Notes: generated by a model from the sequence alone, not told the origin. A stretch of DNA of 64,000 nucleotides from Oceanimonas baumannii (GCF_002245495.1 NZ_NQJF01000003.1:186001-250000); one strand, 5' to 3'. Shown: positions 18,617-28,199, numbered from the stretch's first letter. Made by a program: numbers and translations.

Positions 18617-18951
18617 GCCAACGTAAGCTGCCGGATAAATGGCAGAGTTCTGTACGGGCAGCCCGGGCAGTGCAGGTGGCCTTTGATATGGATGAACAGC
18701 TGCAATATCGCATCCGTCGTGAGGCGCTGGACAATGGCCTGAGCCCCTCGGATCAGATCCGGCATATTCTGAGCCTGCCTACCTCGGCTCGTCCCAAACG
18801 TCCCCGGTTAACGGTGTCGCTCAGCCCGGATGATTACGCCCGGCTGGCGGTGCGCTATGGTCTGGATCCAGAGCAACAACTGGAGATAAAGCACAAAGTC
18901 ATGGACGAACTGCTGGAGTACAGCAAAACCACAACTCCTCCAAAGGACTGA
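18613..18951 (+). CDS. Small basic protein, possible ribbon-helix-helix
   Basis: 112 residues of unknown function. Seen: VQVAFDMDEQLQYRIRREAL and NGLSPSDQIRHIL, then a second similar block LTVSLSPDDYARLAVRYGL, which read like two strand-helix-helix units of an RHH fold. The overlap with the preceding gene by ATGA makes it the third member of the yjfI-led operon. An autoregulator of that operon is a possible job; nothing shows it directly. Confidence 0.55.
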   Translation: MSQRKLPDKWQSSVRAARAVQVAFDMDEQLQYRIRREALDNGLSPSDQIRHILSLPTSARPKRPRLTVSLSPDDYARLAVRYGLDPEQQLEIKHKVMDELLEYSKTTTPPKD

Positions 18952-19060
18952 ACCCGGTTGCGGGAAGAACAGTTCGTCTGCAGGCCCGGCATCAGCCGGG
19001 CAAGTCCACCGCTATTTACTATCACGGCCCCGCTGAGTGAGGGCTGTTTCAGTGCGCGCC

Positions 19061-20572
19061 TCAGCGCCAGTAGGGGGTAAGCTCCAGCGCCTGCCGGCGC
19101 GACTGTTCCAGCGCTTCCAGCAGAAACCCCTGCTTGCGGGCCAGCCATTGCTCCAGCTCTTCGGCTTCTGCCGGGCTCAGTTGCTCGCTTAGATCAGGTA
19201 ACGGTGAGAGCATATCGAGATCTTCAATGCCACGCAGAATATCGAGCCAGGGCATGCGAAAACCCAGGCGCTCCGCTTCCGGAAACAGCTGACTGAAACA
19301 CAGGCCCACCATCAGAGTACGGCGCAGCTTGCCTTTTTGCTGAATATATTGCTCCGCCGTCAGCTCCTCGGCCCCCAAGGCACTGTGACGCAGAGTCTGC
19401 CAGCTGTCTTCCAGCAAAGGTGCCGCAAGCTCCGACACCGGCGCCAGCAGCCGGCTCTGCTGTTCGCGACTCAGCCCTGCACGCCAGTCCTGGCGGTAGA
19501 GCCAATGCGTCAGGCCCAGTACCAGACGGGCATAACGGGGACTGTAAAGCAGTTCCCGCAACCGCTGCTCATCAGGCAGGTTCTGCTGCTGTCCGGCTAG
19601 CAACCGCAGCAGACTTTTACGGCAGTCGAGCCGGCGCAGATAATGCCCCTTGTCGGCGGTTAAATGTGCCAGCATCTGAGCCCGATCCAGCCAGGCCAGC
19701 TGCTGCTGCAGCCACAGCAAGTCATCAACCCAACCGCTGTTTACCCGCAAAGAAACCCGCTCACCAAACATCAGCAGAATGTGATGTACCAGCGCGGCTC
19801 CTTCCCGCAATTGCACCAGCCAGTCAATGCCGGGCTGAGAGAGCCAGCCTTCTTCATGGTGCTGCCAGTGTCCCAGGGCCTGATGCAGCAGCGCCACCAT
19901 CGACTGTTCGCAGGGCTCTCCGGGTGCAAGTGGTGTCGGCTCCAGGGGTTGTAACTGAGGCATGGGGCTCAGCCCCGCCAGCCGGTAACCACGCTGGGCT
20001 TTGGATACCGCCCCCAGCCGCAGCCCCCCTCCCTGCACCAGCTGCTCAGCCAGCTCAAACAGTACGGAAGCATCACCACGCACCAGCTCAAGCTCCAGTT
20101 CCAGAATGGGCTCTCGCCGCTCTCCGGCCTGCACCTCGCCCTCGTCCAGTGCCAGTTCAATTTCGCTGCCATTAAGCGCGATCAGCCAGCGCTGGCGCAC
20201 AAAGTCGGTGCAGAACAGCGGCTGCAGTTCCTGCTGCAGCGCATAAATATCAATGTCTTCCGGCCAGATGGATGCAGGAAACAGCGACAAGTCGGGGCTG
20301 TGCGCGCTCAGTGCCACATTATATTCCGGCCGCTGGTGCAAACCGCCGACCTGACTGCCCGCCAGCTTGACGGTCTGTTCCATATCACCATTCTGGCTGC
20401 GGATGCGTAAGCCGGCCCCCGCACGACGAAGATCCAGGCTCGCCGTGTCATAATAGGTGTTGGCCAGGTGACGGTGGTCATGCTCCAGGATCTGGCAGGG
20501 AGGCAGTAGATCGGTCAGGCTGCCATTGATATCACGTGAGACAAGAAACTTGATCTCGATTTCTGTATCCAT
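19061..20572 (-). CDS. ygiF: CYTH-CHAD inorganic triphosphatase, YgiF-like
   Basis: N-terminal CYTH triphosphatase domain (residues 1-200) with the signature EIEIKFLV at residue 4, then ANTYYDT, RIRSQNG, KLAGSQVGG and the ELELELVRG strand; C-terminal CHAD helical domain (about 215-500), a polyphosphate-binding module. Removes phosphate from inorganic triphosphate. 503 residues, longer than E. coli YgiF (433). ATG 20572 starts the CYTH motif; an extended frame to 20617 has no support. Sits next to the phosphate uptake genes, divergent from them. Confidence 0.9.
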   Translation of the reverse strand: MDTEIEIKFLVSRDINGSLTDLLPPCQILEHDHRHLANTYYDTASLDLRRAGAGLRIRSQNGDMEQTVKLAGSQVGGLHQRPEYNVALSAHSPDLSLFPASIWPEDIDIYALQQELQPLFCTDFVRQRWLIALNGSEIELALDEGEVQAGERREPILELELELVRGDASVLFELAEQLVQGGGLRLGAVSKAQRGYRLAGLSPMPQLQPLEPTPLAPGEPCEQSMVALLHQALGHWQHHEEGWLSQPGIDWLVQLREGAALVHHILLMFGERVSLRVNSGWVDDLLWLQQQLAWLDRAQMLAHLTADKGHYLRRLDCRKSLLRLLAGQQQNLPDEQRLRELLYSPRYARLVLGLTHWLYRQDWRAGLSREQQSRLLAPVSELAAPLLEDSWQTLRHSALGAEELTAEQYIQQKGKLRRTLMVGLCFSQLFPEAERLGFRMPWLDILRGIEDLDMLSPLPDLSEQLSPAEAEELEQWLARKQGFLLEALEQSRRQALELTPYWR

Positions 20573-20738
20573 AGGGGTATCCGGAAAACCAACCTTCTGT
20601 TTTGATTGTGAAAGCAAAAGCTCCCTTCAGGGTAGCACGGGGGTTTTTGAAAAATGCTGTTTTCTTGCCTGTGGAGTTACGTTACCATTCGCGCCACATT
20701 AACGTATCGAGTGTTTTTTCACCGACACAGGGTTGGCT

Positions 20739-21419
20739 ATGCCAGTTAATACTATTTTGGGACTCTTTGCCAAGTCTCCTATCAAGCCGCTGCAAAAGCA
20801 TGTAGTGAAAGTTCACGAAGCTGCGCAGCAATTGGTTCCCTTCTTCGACGCCATGTGGGAGCAAGACTGGGAAAATGCCGAACGCATTCAGCGCCGCGTT
20901 TCTCAGCTGGAACGGGAAGCCGACGCACTGAAGCGCGAAATCCGCCTCAAACTCCCCCGCGGCCTGTTTATGCCGGTGGAACGCACCGACATGCTGGAGC
21001 TGCTCACCCAACAGGACAAAATAGCCAATAAGGCTAAGGATATCTCCGGCCGTATTGTAGGCCGTCAGATGGCCATTCCACTTGAGCTCAAATCCGATTT
21101 TATGGATTACCTTAACCGTTGCATTGATGCCACCGCGCAGGCGGCCAAAGCAATCGACGAGCTCGACGAACTGCTGGAAACCGGCTTCAAAGGCCGGGAG
21201 ATGGATCTGGTCACCGACATGATCCACCAGCTCGACCTCATTGAAGACGACACCGATGTGATGCAGGCCAAGCTGCGCAAGCAGTTGCAGGCAATTGAAG
21301 ACAAATATAATCCCATCGACGTTATGTTCCTGTACAAGATCCTTGAGTGGGTCGGCGATCTGGCAGATCAGGCCGAGCGGGTTGGTTCCCGCCTGGAACT
21401 GATGCTGTCCCGTTCCTGA
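20739..21419 (+). CDS. DUF47 PhoU-like phosphate transport accessory protein
   Basis: 226-residue all-helical cytoplasmic protein (TIGR00153/DUF47, E. coli YkaA type) related to PhoU. Seen: FFDAMWEQDWENAERIQRRVSQLEREADALKRE in part, and DLIEDDTDVMQAKLRKQL, with the E/DxxxD metal-site spacing of the family. It lies 21 bases ahead of the Pit transporter and probably modulates it. ATG 20739 follows AGGG; a TTG two codons upstream is in frame but less likely. Confidence 0.9.
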   Translation: MPVNTILGLFAKSPIKPLQKHVVKVHEAAQQLVPFFDAMWEQDWENAERIQRRVSQLEREADALKREIRLKLPRGLFMPVERTDMLELLTQQDKIANKAKDISGRIVGRQMAIPLELKSDFMDYLNRCIDATAQAAKAIDELDELLETGFKGREMDLVTDMIHQLDLIEDDTDVMQAKLRKQLQAIEDKYNPIDVMFLYKILEWVGDLADQAERVGSRLELMLSRS

Positions 21420-21440
21420 GCGAAGCAACAAGGTAAATAA

Positions 21441-22706
21441 ATGGATATCATCGCTAACTACGGCACCACGCTGATTCTGGTGGCGGCCGTCTTCGGCTTT
21501 TTTATGGCATGGGGCATTGGTGCCAACGACGTGGCCAACGCCATGGGCACCTCTGTTGGTACTCGTTCGCTGACCATTAAACAAGCGATCATCATCGCCA
21601 TGATCTTTGAGTTTGCCGGTGCCTACCTGGCCGGTGGTGAAGTTACCTCCACCATCCGCAGCGGCATTATCGACTCGGGTGCATTTAGCGATACGCCGGA
21701 CCTGCTGGTGTTCGGCATGATCGCTTCTTTGCTGGCCGCCGGAACCTGGCTGCTGCTGGCTTCCTATTTTGGCTGGCCGGTGTCAACCACGCATTCCATT
21801 ATTGGTGCCATTGTGGGCTTTGCACTGGTATCACTTGGACCAGATGCAGTGCACTGGGGCAAGCTGGGCGGTGTTGTCGGCTCCTGGATTGTCACACCTG
21901 CACTGTCGGGACTGCTGGCCTACTTCACCTTTATCAGCGTACAGAAGCTTATCTTCAACGCCGACAGCCCGCTGGCGGCCGCCAAGAAATATGTACCTGC
22001 CTACATTTTCCTGACTGTCATGGTGATCTGTCTGGTCACCCTGAAAAAAGGTCTTAAGCATGTGGGTCTGGAGCTGTCCGATGTGCAGAGCTGGGGCTTG
22101 TCGGCACTGGTATCACTGATCAGTGCCGCGCTGTGCAGCATATATATCAGAGGCCGCAGCTATAACCCCAACGACGATAAAGACATGCACTACTCCAACG
22201 TGGAGAAGGTGTTTGGCATTCTGATGGTTGTCACCGCCTGTGCCATGGCCTTTGCTCATGGCTCCAACGACGTGGCCAACGCCATTGGCCCGCTGTCCGC
22301 CGTAGTCAGTGTGGTACAGAGTGCCGGACAGATTGGTGCCAGCTCAAGCATTGCATGGTGGATATTGCCACTGGGTGGTATTGGCATTGTGATCGGTCTG
22401 GCGTCACTGGGCCATAAGGTGATGGCGACAGTGGGTACCGGTATCACCCACCTCACTCCCAGCCGGGGCTTTGCCGCTCAGCTGGCAACCGCTGCGACAG
22501 TGGTGATCGCATCCGGTACCGGCCTGCCCATTTCCACCACCCAGACACTGGTAGGCGCAGTAATGGGGGTTGGCCTGGCCCGGGGGATTGCCGCCCTTAA
22601 CCTGAATGTACTGAGAAATATCGTGGTTTCGTGGGTCGTTACCCTGCCTGCCGGGGCCATTCTGGCGATTGTGTTCTTCTATATGATCCAGTGGATGTTT
22701 ACCTGA
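21441..22706 (+). CDS. pitA: Low-affinity inorganic phosphate transporter (PiT family)
   Basis: Inner-membrane phosphate:proton (or sodium) symporter of 421 residues with about ten helices. The inverted-repeat signatures are both intact: GANDVANAMGTSVGTRSLT near residue 27 and GSNDVANAIGPLSAVV near residue 273, with SYFGWPVSTTHSIIGAIVG and ISTTQTLVGAVMGVG. The DUF47-Pit pair is a common operon. The symbol is by family; the ion coupling is not evident. Confidence 0.92.
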   Translation: MDIIANYGTTLILVAAVFGFFMAWGIGANDVANAMGTSVGTRSLTIKQAIIIAMIFEFAGAYLAGGEVTSTIRSGIIDSGAFSDTPDLLVFGMIASLLAAGTWLLLASYFGWPVSTTHSIIGAIVGFALVSLGPDAVHWGKLGGVVGSWIVTPALSGLLAYFTFISVQKLIFNADSPLAAAKKYVPAYIFLTVMVICLVTLKKGLKHVGLELSDVQSWGLSALVSLISAALCSIYIRGRSYNPNDDKDMHYSNVEKVFGILMVVTACAMAFAHGSNDVANAIGPLSAVVSVVQSAGQIGASSSIAWWILPLGGIGIVIGLASLGHKVMATVGTGITHLTPSRGFAAQLATAATVVIASGTGLPISTTQTLVGAVMGVGLARGIAALNLNVLRNIVVSWVVTLPAGAILAIVFFYMIQWMFT

Positions 22707-22718
22707 CAGCACGAAAAC

Positions 22719-22748
22719 ACAAGGGGCCTGACGGCCCCTTGTTCTTGT
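22719..22748 (+). terminator. Intrinsic terminator after pit
   Basis: Stem ACAAGGGGCC/GGCCCCTTGT with a TGAC loop (22719-22742), followed by a T-rich tail. Confidence 0.85.
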
Positions 22749-22806
22749 TCTTACCATCCAGCACCATTACCATGGCAACATTATCAAGACCCCCAAGGAT
22801 TATCCG

Positions 22807-23424
22807 GTGAAAGCAAAACTTCTGCTGCCGCTGCTGTGCAGTTTGCTGTGGGTGAGCCAGGCCAGTGCCGCCACCCGTTATATTTCCGATGACGTGTATG
22901 CCTTCCTGCATGCAGGCCCCAGCAATAAGTATCGTATTATCGGCTCCATTAACGCCGGCGAAAAAGTCGAGTTTCTGAATCGTAATGCCGATACCAAGTA
23001 TATGCAGATCAAAGATGCCGAGGGCCGCACTGGCTGGATAGACGGTCGTTTCTTACAGAGCGAAGAGAGCTTCCGCTCCCGTCTGCCGGTGCTTGAAAAG
23101 GAGCTCACCGATACCCAGCAGCAACTGGCTACCGTGGATGAACGCCACAGCCAGGATGTTGCTGACAAGGTGAATCTGATTGAGCGACAGCAGCAGGAGT
23201 TGACCACCCTGAAGGCAAAGCTGGATGAACTGAGCAGCAGTCATGACACGCTTTCCAGTGAAAACGAGCGCTTGACCAGCCTGATGGATACTAAAGAACA
23301 TCAGATGCGCCTGGACTGGCTGGTGCATGGCGGCATTGTTGCCGGTATCGGCGCTTTGGTGGGCTTTGTGCTGCCAGCCATCCCCCTGCGCCGACGTAAG
23401 CGCCAGGACAGATGGATGAATTAA
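22807..23424 (+). CDS. Periplasmic SH3 domain protein with C-terminal anchor (YgiM-like)
   Basis: 205 residues: signal peptide ending VSQASA, an SH3b domain (about 25-85; YAFLHAGPSNKYRIIGSINAGE is the RGPSxxY-type block), a coiled coil (about 95-165) and one C-terminal membrane helix (IVAGIGALVGFVLPAIPL) with a basic tail. This is the TIGR04211 architecture; E. coli YgiM lies beside cca. It likely binds cell wall or envelope partners. GTG 22807 is behind AAGGA and begins the signal peptide. Confidence 0.88.
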   Translation: MKAKLLLPLLCSLLWVSQASAATRYISDDVYAFLHAGPSNKYRIIGSINAGEKVEFLNRNADTKYMQIKDAEGRTGWIDGRFLQSEESFRSRLPVLEKELTDTQQQLATVDERHSQDVADKVNLIERQQQELTTLKAKLDELSSSHDTLSSENERLTSLMDTKEHQMRLDWLVHGGIVAGIGALVGFVLPAIPLRRRKRQDRWMN

Positions 23425-23463
23425 AGCTGTAAGCGATCAGCTATAAGCCGTAAACAGACCGAT

Positions 23464-23502
23464 AGGCCTGCAGGTACATCACCGTACCTGCAGGCCTTTT
23501 TT
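23464..23502 (+). terminator. Intrinsic terminator after SH3 gene
   Basis: 14-bp stem AGGCCTGCAGGTAC/GTACCTGCAGGCCT (23464-23497) with a six-base loop and a T run. Further right, GTTGGGAC-GA-GTCCCAAC (23570-23587) is a second inverted repeat with no clear role. Confidence 0.9.
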
Positions 23503-23651
23503 ATTGTTGATGCGCAGAACCCGACTTATCCGGGGCAACTACATGACATGGGACGAAGCCAGCCGAATTGTTGGGACGAGTCCCAACCGACAAAACTACA
23601 CCACTTACAGCTGACAGCTCAACACTGACGGCTACAGCCCCCAAGGGGCTG

Positions 23652-24737
23652 TCAGTCCTGCGTCAGGGCAAAGTGCCGGTTGGGTTTGCGGTAGACCACA
23701 CCGTCTTGCTGCAGCCAGTGAAAAACATCTTCCACTTCTTCTTTTGACTTATTCAGCATCGCCGACACGGCTCCCTTGGCACAGCGCAACTCGCCGGCTT
23801 TCAGCCGCTCTACCAGCTCATGATAATAGTCCGGACGCTGAACCGGCTCTGCCGATACCTGTACCTCTGCCACAGCCTGAGTCCCGGGAAAGGCCGGTGC
23901 CGGCTGAGCGCCCCGCTGCCGGTAGTTACGGCGAAAACGAATTTCCTCTCCCAGCAACGACACGAAGAAAGCGGCAAAAAAGTCCAGTAGCATGGACAGG
24001 GCTGCCACAATACCAAACTGCACCCGGGCCAGCGGCCAGCCCAGTCCATCCGCCAGGCTGCTCATCAGCCCCATCAGCGAATCCTGATTGTCTACTGCCG
24101 CCCTGTCACGCTCCCTGCGCAGCTCATCCTGCTGCTCCATCAGTGCCTGATTACGTTTGAGCATCTGGGTCATGCCGGTGGCAATGCGCTCCATCTCGAT
24201 ATAGGCCTGAGCCGCCTGCTCATTGATTTCAATCTCTCTGTCCAGCGCCGCTATCTTGTCGTCATAGCTTTGCACCAGCGCAGCCTTGGCTTCATCCGCC
24301 TGCAACAACGTATTGGTGGCGGCATTAATACCGCCGACACTCCCGGCAATGGACAGCGCCGCCAGAATGCCATAAAAGCAAAATGCCTTGCCGGCACCCA
24401 GCCGGTCTTTACGGTTAATCCGCTCTCCCATCTCATACCAGATGTAGAACTTGCCGATTTCAAATACGACGGCCAGGCTGCCGAACATTACCTTCATCAG
24501 CAGTCCCTGATCCAGAGACAAGAACAACAGCAGGGAAAACACCATGGACGCGGCGATGGAAGCGCCGGTAATAAGGTAGATAACAAACAGGGCAAAGTGC
24601 CCCTTGGGAAAGCGTTGATACTGCACAGCCAAATACCACAAGCAAAATGAGCAGGCATTATAGAGCTCGCCTGCCTGCAGGCAAGCGCCGCTCACCGGTT
24701 GCCTGCAGGCAGATAAGGCAGCCTGAGCTATATTCAT
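23652..24737 (-). CDS. Unidentified membrane protein with coiled coil
   Basis: About 361 residues. Seen: two or three N-terminal membrane helices (FALFVIYLITGASIAASMVF, LFLSLDQGLLMKVMFGSLAVVF), a further helix pair near AFCFYGILAALSIAGSVGG, a long coiled coil (KIAALDREIEINEQAAQAYI onward), another helix (VQFGIVAALSMLLDFFAAFF), and a C-terminal winged-helix-like region ending in a predicted HTH (GAVSAMLNKSKEEVEDVFHWL). I do not recognise it. The ATG at 24737 is provisional: an inverted repeat lies inside the first residues and there is no strong ribosome binding site, so the true start may be downstream. Divergent from putA. Confidence 0.7.
   Translation of the reverse strand: MNIAQAALSACRQPVSGACLQAGELYNACSFCLWYLAVQYQRFPKGHFALFVIYLITGASIAASMVFSLLLFLSLDQGLLMKVMFGSLAVVFEIGKFYIWYEMGERINRKDRLGAGKAFCFYGILAALSIAGSVGGINAATNTLLQADEAKAALVQSYDDKIAALDREIEINEQAAQAYIEMERIATGMTQMLKRNQALMEQQDELRRERDRAAVDNQDSLMGLMSSLADGLGWPLARVQFGIVAALSMLLDFFAAFFVSLLGEEIRFRRNYRQRGAQPAPAFPGTQAVAEVQVSAEPVQRPDYYHELVERLKAGELRCAKGAVSAMLNKSKEEVEDVFHWLQQDGVVYRKPNRHFALTQD
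24671..24712. repeat. 14-bp inverted repeat with self-palindromic arms
   Basis: CTGCCTGCAGGCAA (24671-24684) and its exact reverse complement (24699-24712); each arm also contains the palindrome TGCCTGCAGGCA. It overlaps the provisional 5' end of the membrane-protein gene and could be its operator or a leader hairpin. Confidence 0.55.
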
Positions 24738-24904
24738 GTCAGGCAGAGACAGGCATTTCGTATACAAAAAGGTCATGCAAAACCGATTAAATGCCTTAAT
24801 TGCGATCAAAACCCTGTAAAAGCCCGCAATATCGTATACTTTAATTCAACCTTATTCGCAGGCCTGCACACAGGCCTTTACTTTGCTACATCAGGACACT
24901 TGCC

Positions 24905-27900
24905 ATGTTTACTGTCGCCAATGTGTTTGCCTCTGGTTATCGCCCTTCCGAACCGGCTCTGCTGCGCCGGGACATTACTCACAACTATGTGGCGGATGAA
25001 AACGCCTGGCTTGCCCGGCTGCTGGAACAACTCCCCGCCTCCGGCCCCGAGCTGACGCAACTGGAAGCACAGGCACGTCGGCTGGTGACGCGAGTACGGC
25101 AGGAAAGCGATGGCGGCGACGGTATCGATGCTTTTCTTCAGCAATACAGCCTGGATACTCAGGAAGGCATTATTCTGATGTGTCTGGCCGAGGCGCTGCT
25201 GCGAATTCCCGACAGCCACACCGCCGACGAGCTGATTAAAGACAAGCTGTCAGGGGCCGACTGGGCCAGGCATTTTCGCCAAAGCGACTCCACCCTGGTG
25301 AACGCCTCCACCTGGGGACTAATGCTCACCGGCCGCATTGTGCGCATGGACAAGAAACTCGACGGTAACCCCGCCAATGTGCTGAGCCGCATGATCAACC
25401 GGCTGGGCGAGCCGGTTGTGCGTTCGGCCATGTATGCCGCCATGAAGATCATGGGCAAACAATTTGTCCTGGGCCGGACCATTTCCGAGGCGCTCAAGGC
25501 CAGCCGTAAATCCCGGGAGCAGGGCTACACCCACTCCTACGATATGCTGGGTGAGGCAGCCATGACCGCCGCCGATGCCGAGAAGTACCGGGCTGACTAC
25601 GCCAGCGCCATTGCCACCGTGGGGGCCGAGCAGCTCAACAACCCGGATATACCGCGCCCGTCCATTTCCATCAAACTGTCGGCCCTGCACCCACGCTATG
25701 AAGAGGCCAACCGCGAACGGGTGCTCACCGAGCTGTACACCACCGTTAACGAGCTGCTGGAAACCGCCCGCAAACTGGATGTGTTCATCACCATCGATGC
25801 GGAAGAAATGGACCGGCTGGAGCTGTCTCTGGATCTGTTTGAAAAGTTGTATCGCAGTGAGGTTAACAAAGGCTGGGGCGGCCTGGGGCTGGTGGTGCAG
25901 GCCTATTCCAAGCGCGCCCTGCCGGTGTTGTGCTGGCTAACCGCCCTTGCCCGGGAGCAGGGAGATGAAATTCCGCTGCGACTGGTTAAAGGCGCCTATT
26001 GGGACAGTGAAATAAAGCACAGCCAGCAGGGCGGGCTCGGCGGTTACCCCGTCTATACCCGCAAGGCCGGAACCGATGTTGCCTATCTGGTCTGTGCCCG
26101 TTATCTGCTGAGTGCGGCCACCGAAGGGGCCATCTATCCGCAGTTTGCCACCCACAATGCCCATACCGTGGTGAGCGTGCTGAATATGGCCGGCGAACGT
26201 CGCTTTGAATTTCAGCGGCTGCACGGCATGGGTGAAGAGCTCTACAATGCGGTACTGACGGAGAACCCGGGCCTGAACTGCCGTATTTACGCCCCTGTGG
26301 GTGCCCACAAGGATCTGCTGCCCTATCTGGTACGCCGGTTGCTGGAAAACGGGGCCAATACCTCCTTTGTACACAAACTGGTGGATCCCGACACTCCCGT
26401 TGACGCCTTGATCACCCACCCGGTAACCAGCCTGCGGGCCAGCCACAGCCTGGCCAATGACAAGATCCCCCTGCCCTGCGATATCTTTACCGATCGTAAA
26501 AACTCTGCCGGTCTTAACCTGAATATCGAAGCAGAACGCACTCCCCTGTTCAAACAGCTCGAGCAACTCGCCGGCAAAACCTGGCAGGCAGTCCCATTGG
26601 TGGGCGGTAACGCCGTCGCCGGAAAAAAACAGCCGGTCATCAGCCCGCAGAACAGCGCATGCCAGGTCGGTGAAGTGGTGTTCGCCGACAAGGCCACGGT
26701 GCAACAGGCGGTAACCCGTGCCCAGGCGGCTTTCAAGGGCTGGCGAGATACACCGGCGGAAACCCGGGCCCAGGCCCTGGAAAAACTCGCAGATCTGCTG
26801 GAAGCACACACCGCCGAGTTTATTTCTCTGTGTACCAGAGAGGCTGGCAAGCTGCTGCAGGACGGCATTGACGAAGTACGTGAGGCCGTGGATTTCTGCC
26901 GTTATTACGCCAACGAGGGACGCCGGCTGATGGCCGAGCCAACCCGGCTGCCCGGCTACACCGGCGAGCTGAACCTGCTGCAGGCCCAGGGCCGGGGACC
27001 CTTTGTATGCATCAGCCCCTGGAACTTTCCGCTGGCCATTTTTCTGGGGCAGGTAAGCGCGGCGCTGGTGACCGGCAATACCGTACTGGCCAAGCCCGCC
27101 GAGCAAACCAGTCTGATTGCCCATCTGGCAGTCACTCTTGCTCATCAGGCCGGCATTCCCGGGGATGTGCTGCAGTTGCTGCCCGGTGACGGTGCCTCCG
27201 TCGGGGCCGCGCTTACCGAAGATCCGCGCATTGCCGGCATTTGCTTTACCGGCTCTACCGACACCGCAAAACTCATCAACATGACCCTGGCCAGACGCGA
27301 CGGTGCCATTGTGCCGCTTATCGCCGAAACCGGTGGCCAGAACGCCATGATCGTCGACTCCACCGCCCTTCCCGAGCAAGTAGTACGAGATGTGCTGCGC
27401 GCTGCCTTTCAGAGTGCCGGCCAGCGCTGTTCGGCGCTGCGGGTGCTGTATCTGCAGGACGACATTGCCGAGCGGGTGCTGGAGATCCTGCACGGTGCCA
27501 TGCAGGAGCTAAGCGTGGCGGATCCGGCAAACTGGTCCACCGATGTAGGCCCGGTGATCGACGCCGATGCCCAGGCCGGCCTGCAGGCCCACCTGGATGC
27601 GGCCAAGGCGGCCGGTCACCGCGTGCTTGCCGAAGCATCCATGACCGATGCCTGCACTAACGGCTATTACATTCGCCCCACGGCACTGGAAATCGGCAGC
27701 ATCGCTGAGCTGAAGAAAGAGCAGTTCGGCCCTATTTTGCATGTAGTGCGCTTTAAGGCGAAAGACATCGACCGGGTCATCGATGATATCAACGCAACCG
27801 GCTACGGCCTGACACTGGGCGTGCACAGCCGCAACGAATCATTCGCCGCTCATGTCGCCAAGCGGGCCGAGGTCGGTAATGTCTATATCAATCGGGATCA

Positions 27901-28072
27901 AATTGGTGCCATGGTAGGCGTTCAGCCCTTTGGTGGCCGGGGCCTGTCCGGTACCGGGCCCAAAGCCGGTGGCCCCCATTACCTCACCCGCTTTATTACC
28001 GAGAAAACGGTCACCAACAATACAACCGCCATAGGTGGCAATGCCACTTTGCTGTCATTGGGAGAAGGGTAA
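24905..28072 (+). CDS. putA: Bifunctional proline dehydrogenase / glutamate-semialdehyde dehydrogenase
   Basis: Oxidises proline to glutamate. PRODH barrel (about 130-470): RLVKGAYWDSEIK and YAPVGAHKDLLPYLVRRLLEN are FAD/substrate blocks. P5C dehydrogenase domain (about 560-1035): CISPWNFPLAIF, FTGSTDTAK, ETGGQNAMIVD and catalytic Cys842 in SAGQRCSALR, ending VGVQPFGGRGLSGTGPKAGG. 1055 residues against 1320 in E. coli: the N-terminal ribbon-helix-helix repressor domain and linker are absent, so it cannot autoregulate. ATG 24905; TATACT at 24835-24840 is a likely -10. No putP follows. Confidence 0.97.
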   Translation: MFTVANVFASGYRPSEPALLRRDITHNYVADENAWLARLLEQLPASGPELTQLEAQARRLVTRVRQESDGGDGIDAFLQQYSLDTQEGIILMCLAEALLRIPDSHTADELIKDKLSGADWARHFRQSDSTLVNASTWGLMLTGRIVRMDKKLDGNPANVLSRMINRLGEPVVRSAMYAAMKIMGKQFVLGRTISEALKASRKSREQGYTHSYDMLGEAAMTAADAEKYRADYASAIATVGAEQLNNPDIPRPSISIKLSALHPRYEEANRERVLTELYTTVNELLETARKLDVFITIDAEEMDRLELSLDLFEKLYRSEVNKGWGGLGLVVQAYSKRALPVLCWLTALAREQGDEIPLRLVKGAYWDSEIKHSQQGGLGGYPVYTRKAGTDVAYLVCARYLLSAATEGAIYPQFATHNAHTVVSVLNMAGERRFEFQRLHGMGEELYNAVLTENPGLNCRIYAPVGAHKDLLPYLVRRLLENGANTSFVHKLVDPDTPVDALITHPVTSLRASHSLANDKIPLPCDIFTDRKNSAGLNLNIEAERTPLFKQLEQLAGKTWQAVPLVGGNAVAGKKQPVISPQNSACQVGEVVFADKATVQQAVTRAQAAFKGWRDTPAETRAQALEKLADLLEAHTAEFISLCTREAGKLLQDGIDEVREAVDFCRYYANEGRRLMAEPTRLPGYTGELNLLQAQGRGPFVCISPWNFPLAIFLGQVSAALVTGNTVLAKPAEQTSLIAHLAVTLAHQAGIPGDVLQLLPGDGASVGAALTEDPRIAGICFTGSTDTAKLINMTLARRDGAIVPLIAETGGQNAMIVDSTALPEQVVRDVLRAAFQSAGQRCSALRVLYLQDDIAERVLEILHGAMQELSVADPANWSTDVGPVIDADAQAGLQAHLDAAKAAGHRVLAEASMTDACTNGYYIRPTALEIGSIAELKKEQFGPILHVVRFKAKDIDRVIDDINATGYGLTLGVHSRNESFAAHVAKRAEVGNVYINRDQIGAMVGVQPFGGRGLSGTGPKAGGPHYLTRFITEKTVTNNTTAIGGNATLLSLGEG

Positions 28073-28162
28073 TCGTGATAATAACCTTACTTTTATAAAA
28101 ATATCTGAATACACAGGAGAAATTTAAGGATATTCCCACTATCCTGTATATTCGTATTGAAT

Positions 28163-28199
28163 GTAAAAGCCATCTGCCTACTTGGCAGATGGCTTTTAC
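28163..28199 (+). terminator. 16-bp hairpin after putA
   Basis: GTAAAAGCCATCTGCC (28163-28178) pairs exactly with 28184-28199 across a five-base loop. It has four internal Ts in the distal arm but no following T run; a terminator for putA is the likeliest role, in the 170-bp gap before fdnG. Confidence 0.65.

Noticed and set aside
25937-27493. 518-codon open frame antisense to putA
   Set aside because: It is a GC-skew shadow of putA's codon usage with no ribosome binding site and no recognisable protein features.
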